Source: Deinococcus planocerae | GTDB lineage: Bacteria; Deinococcota; Deinococci; Deinococcales; Deinococcaceae | Length of the DNA: 9,722 bases | Direction: 5' to 3' | Assembly (NCBI RefSeq): GCF_002869765.1 | Contig: NZ_PNOR01000066.1 | Span: 1 to 9,722 of the forward strand | Shown: positions 9,212 to 9,722 of the stretch, piece after piece | Layout: the number at the start of each line of letters is the position of its first letter | How positions within the stretch are numbered: the first letter of the stretch is position 1 | The notes under the pieces: model-generated | Told to the model about the DNA's origin: nothing | The model's input: the letters and a program-made list of their open reading frames with translations, nothing else | Databases searched by the model: none | Made by a program: the position numbers and the translations under genes

Positions 9212-9238
9212 GGCCGCGTCCAGGTCAGGAACGCGGCC
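9212..9238. other. Perfect 8-bp stem-loop near the stop of the stalk-domain gene
   Basis: GGCCGCGT (9212-9219) and ACGCGGCC (9231-9238) pair across an 11-nt loop, 10 nt past the stop of the minus-strand gene. With no U-tract it is more likely an mRNA 3'-end stabiliser or a first, weak terminator. The rest of 9000-9248 holds only the REP-like palindrome and the terminator. Confidence 0.4.
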
Positions 9239-9248
9239 CCTGCACCCC

Positions 9249-9722
9249 TCAGCCGCCGCGGCGGATCAGCGCCGGGTACTCCGGCTGGCCGCGCAGGGGG
9301 GTCAGGGCGGGCACGCTCAGGGGTAGGGTGACGGTGCGGCCCGCGAGGGTGACGCTCACCCCGGCGGCGCGGCGGGCGGCGAGCTTGACGCCGGGCAGCT
9401 CCGCCAGCGCGGCGAGCGGCACGAAGGGCGCCCGGTCCACGTAACGCACGGGTACGGGCACGCCCGAGAGCGCGGCCTGGACACCGTTTCCGGCGGGCAG
9501 CGTCAACGTGGCGGTGCGCGGGGTGAGGAGCCGGATCGGCGTGCCCAGCGCGCCCGTCAGCTCGCGCAGCGGCAGGTACACCTGACCGTCGAGGGTGCGG
9601 GCGCTGCGCCCCGCCGCCTGCGCGTACTGCTCGGGCGTGAGGGTGGGGATCGGGGCCGGGGTCACGGGGGCGGGCTGCGGGGGCCGCGGCGCCACCGGGG
9701 CGGGCGTGGCCGGACGCGCGGG
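9249..9722 (-). CDS. Stalk-domain (copper amine oxidase N-terminal-like) protein, N-terminus outside the window
   Basis: The frame is open from the window edge to TGA at 9249, giving 157 residues of the C-terminal part. The first 30 or so are a Pro/Ala-rich linker. Two units then follow: VYLPLRELTGALG at about 48-60 and APFVPLAALAELPG at about 98-111, each followed by beta-strand segments such as ATLTLPAG and VSVTLAGRTVTLPL. This is the pattern of the copper amine oxidase N-terminal (stalk) domain found in secreted and cell-wall proteins; no amine-oxidase activity is implied. A GTG at 9695 lies inside the Pro/Ala linker and is an unlikely true start. The linker suggests an exported protein with an N-terminal domain or signal beyond the window. 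Confidence 0.7.
   Translation of the reverse strand, partial: PARPATPAPVAPRPPQPAPVTPAPIPTLTPEQYAQAAGRSARTLDGQVYLPLRELTGALGTPIRLLTPRTATLTLPAGNGVQAALSGVPVPVRYVDRAPFVPLAALAELPGVKLAARRAAGVSVTLAGRTVTLPLSVPALTPLRGQPEYPALIRRGG

Overview
The window is very GC-rich, with strong G/C preference at third codon positions. The gene content and several promoters that put a TANNNT -10 box 6-9 nt before a start codon (leaderless mRNAs) point to Deinococcus or a close relative. That assignment is inferred from sequence style; no database search was possible.

Layout, left to right. The window opens with the last 38 codons of a plus-strand gene, probably an MBL-fold hydrolase, followed by a hairpin-rich gap. 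Next come a small M50 site-2-type intramembrane protease (+), a strong terminator, and a convergent PAQR/hemolysin III membrane protein (trhA, -). A divergent intergenic region with a G-quadruplex-type G tract and strong palindromes separates trhA from a secreted YD-motif protein of unknown function (+). That gene converges on guaB (IMP dehydrogenase, -). Inside guaB, the ~37 codons covering the catalytic cysteine loop switch abruptly to A/T-ending codons. Divergent from guaB is a complete tRNA-Ala(CGC) gene with its own sigma70-type promoter and terminator.

The right half looks like one metabolic module, all on the plus strand: an XRE-family regulator with an MmyB-like ligand-binding domain, a GMC flavoprotein resembling long-chain alcohol oxidases, and, 28 nt downstream, an NAD(P)-dependent aldehyde dehydrogenase. 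A coherent reading is alcohol to aldehyde to carboxylic acid, with the regulator sensing a related (perhaps lipophilic) ligand. The oxidase and dehydrogenase have clear catalytic motifs; the substrate and regulatory link are inference. The module is followed by a REP-like imperfect palindrome whose ends are TGTCA/TGACA and a rho-independent terminator. The window ends in the C-terminal half of a minus-strand protein with stalk-domain (copper amine oxidase N-terminal-like) repeats behind a Pro/Ala linker.

There is no CRISPR array, rRNA, transposase or phage gene. The main points for follow-up are the mosaic codon patch in guaB, the regulator/oxidase/dehydrogenase module, the palindromic elements, and the pairing of leaderless promoters with G-rich tracts.
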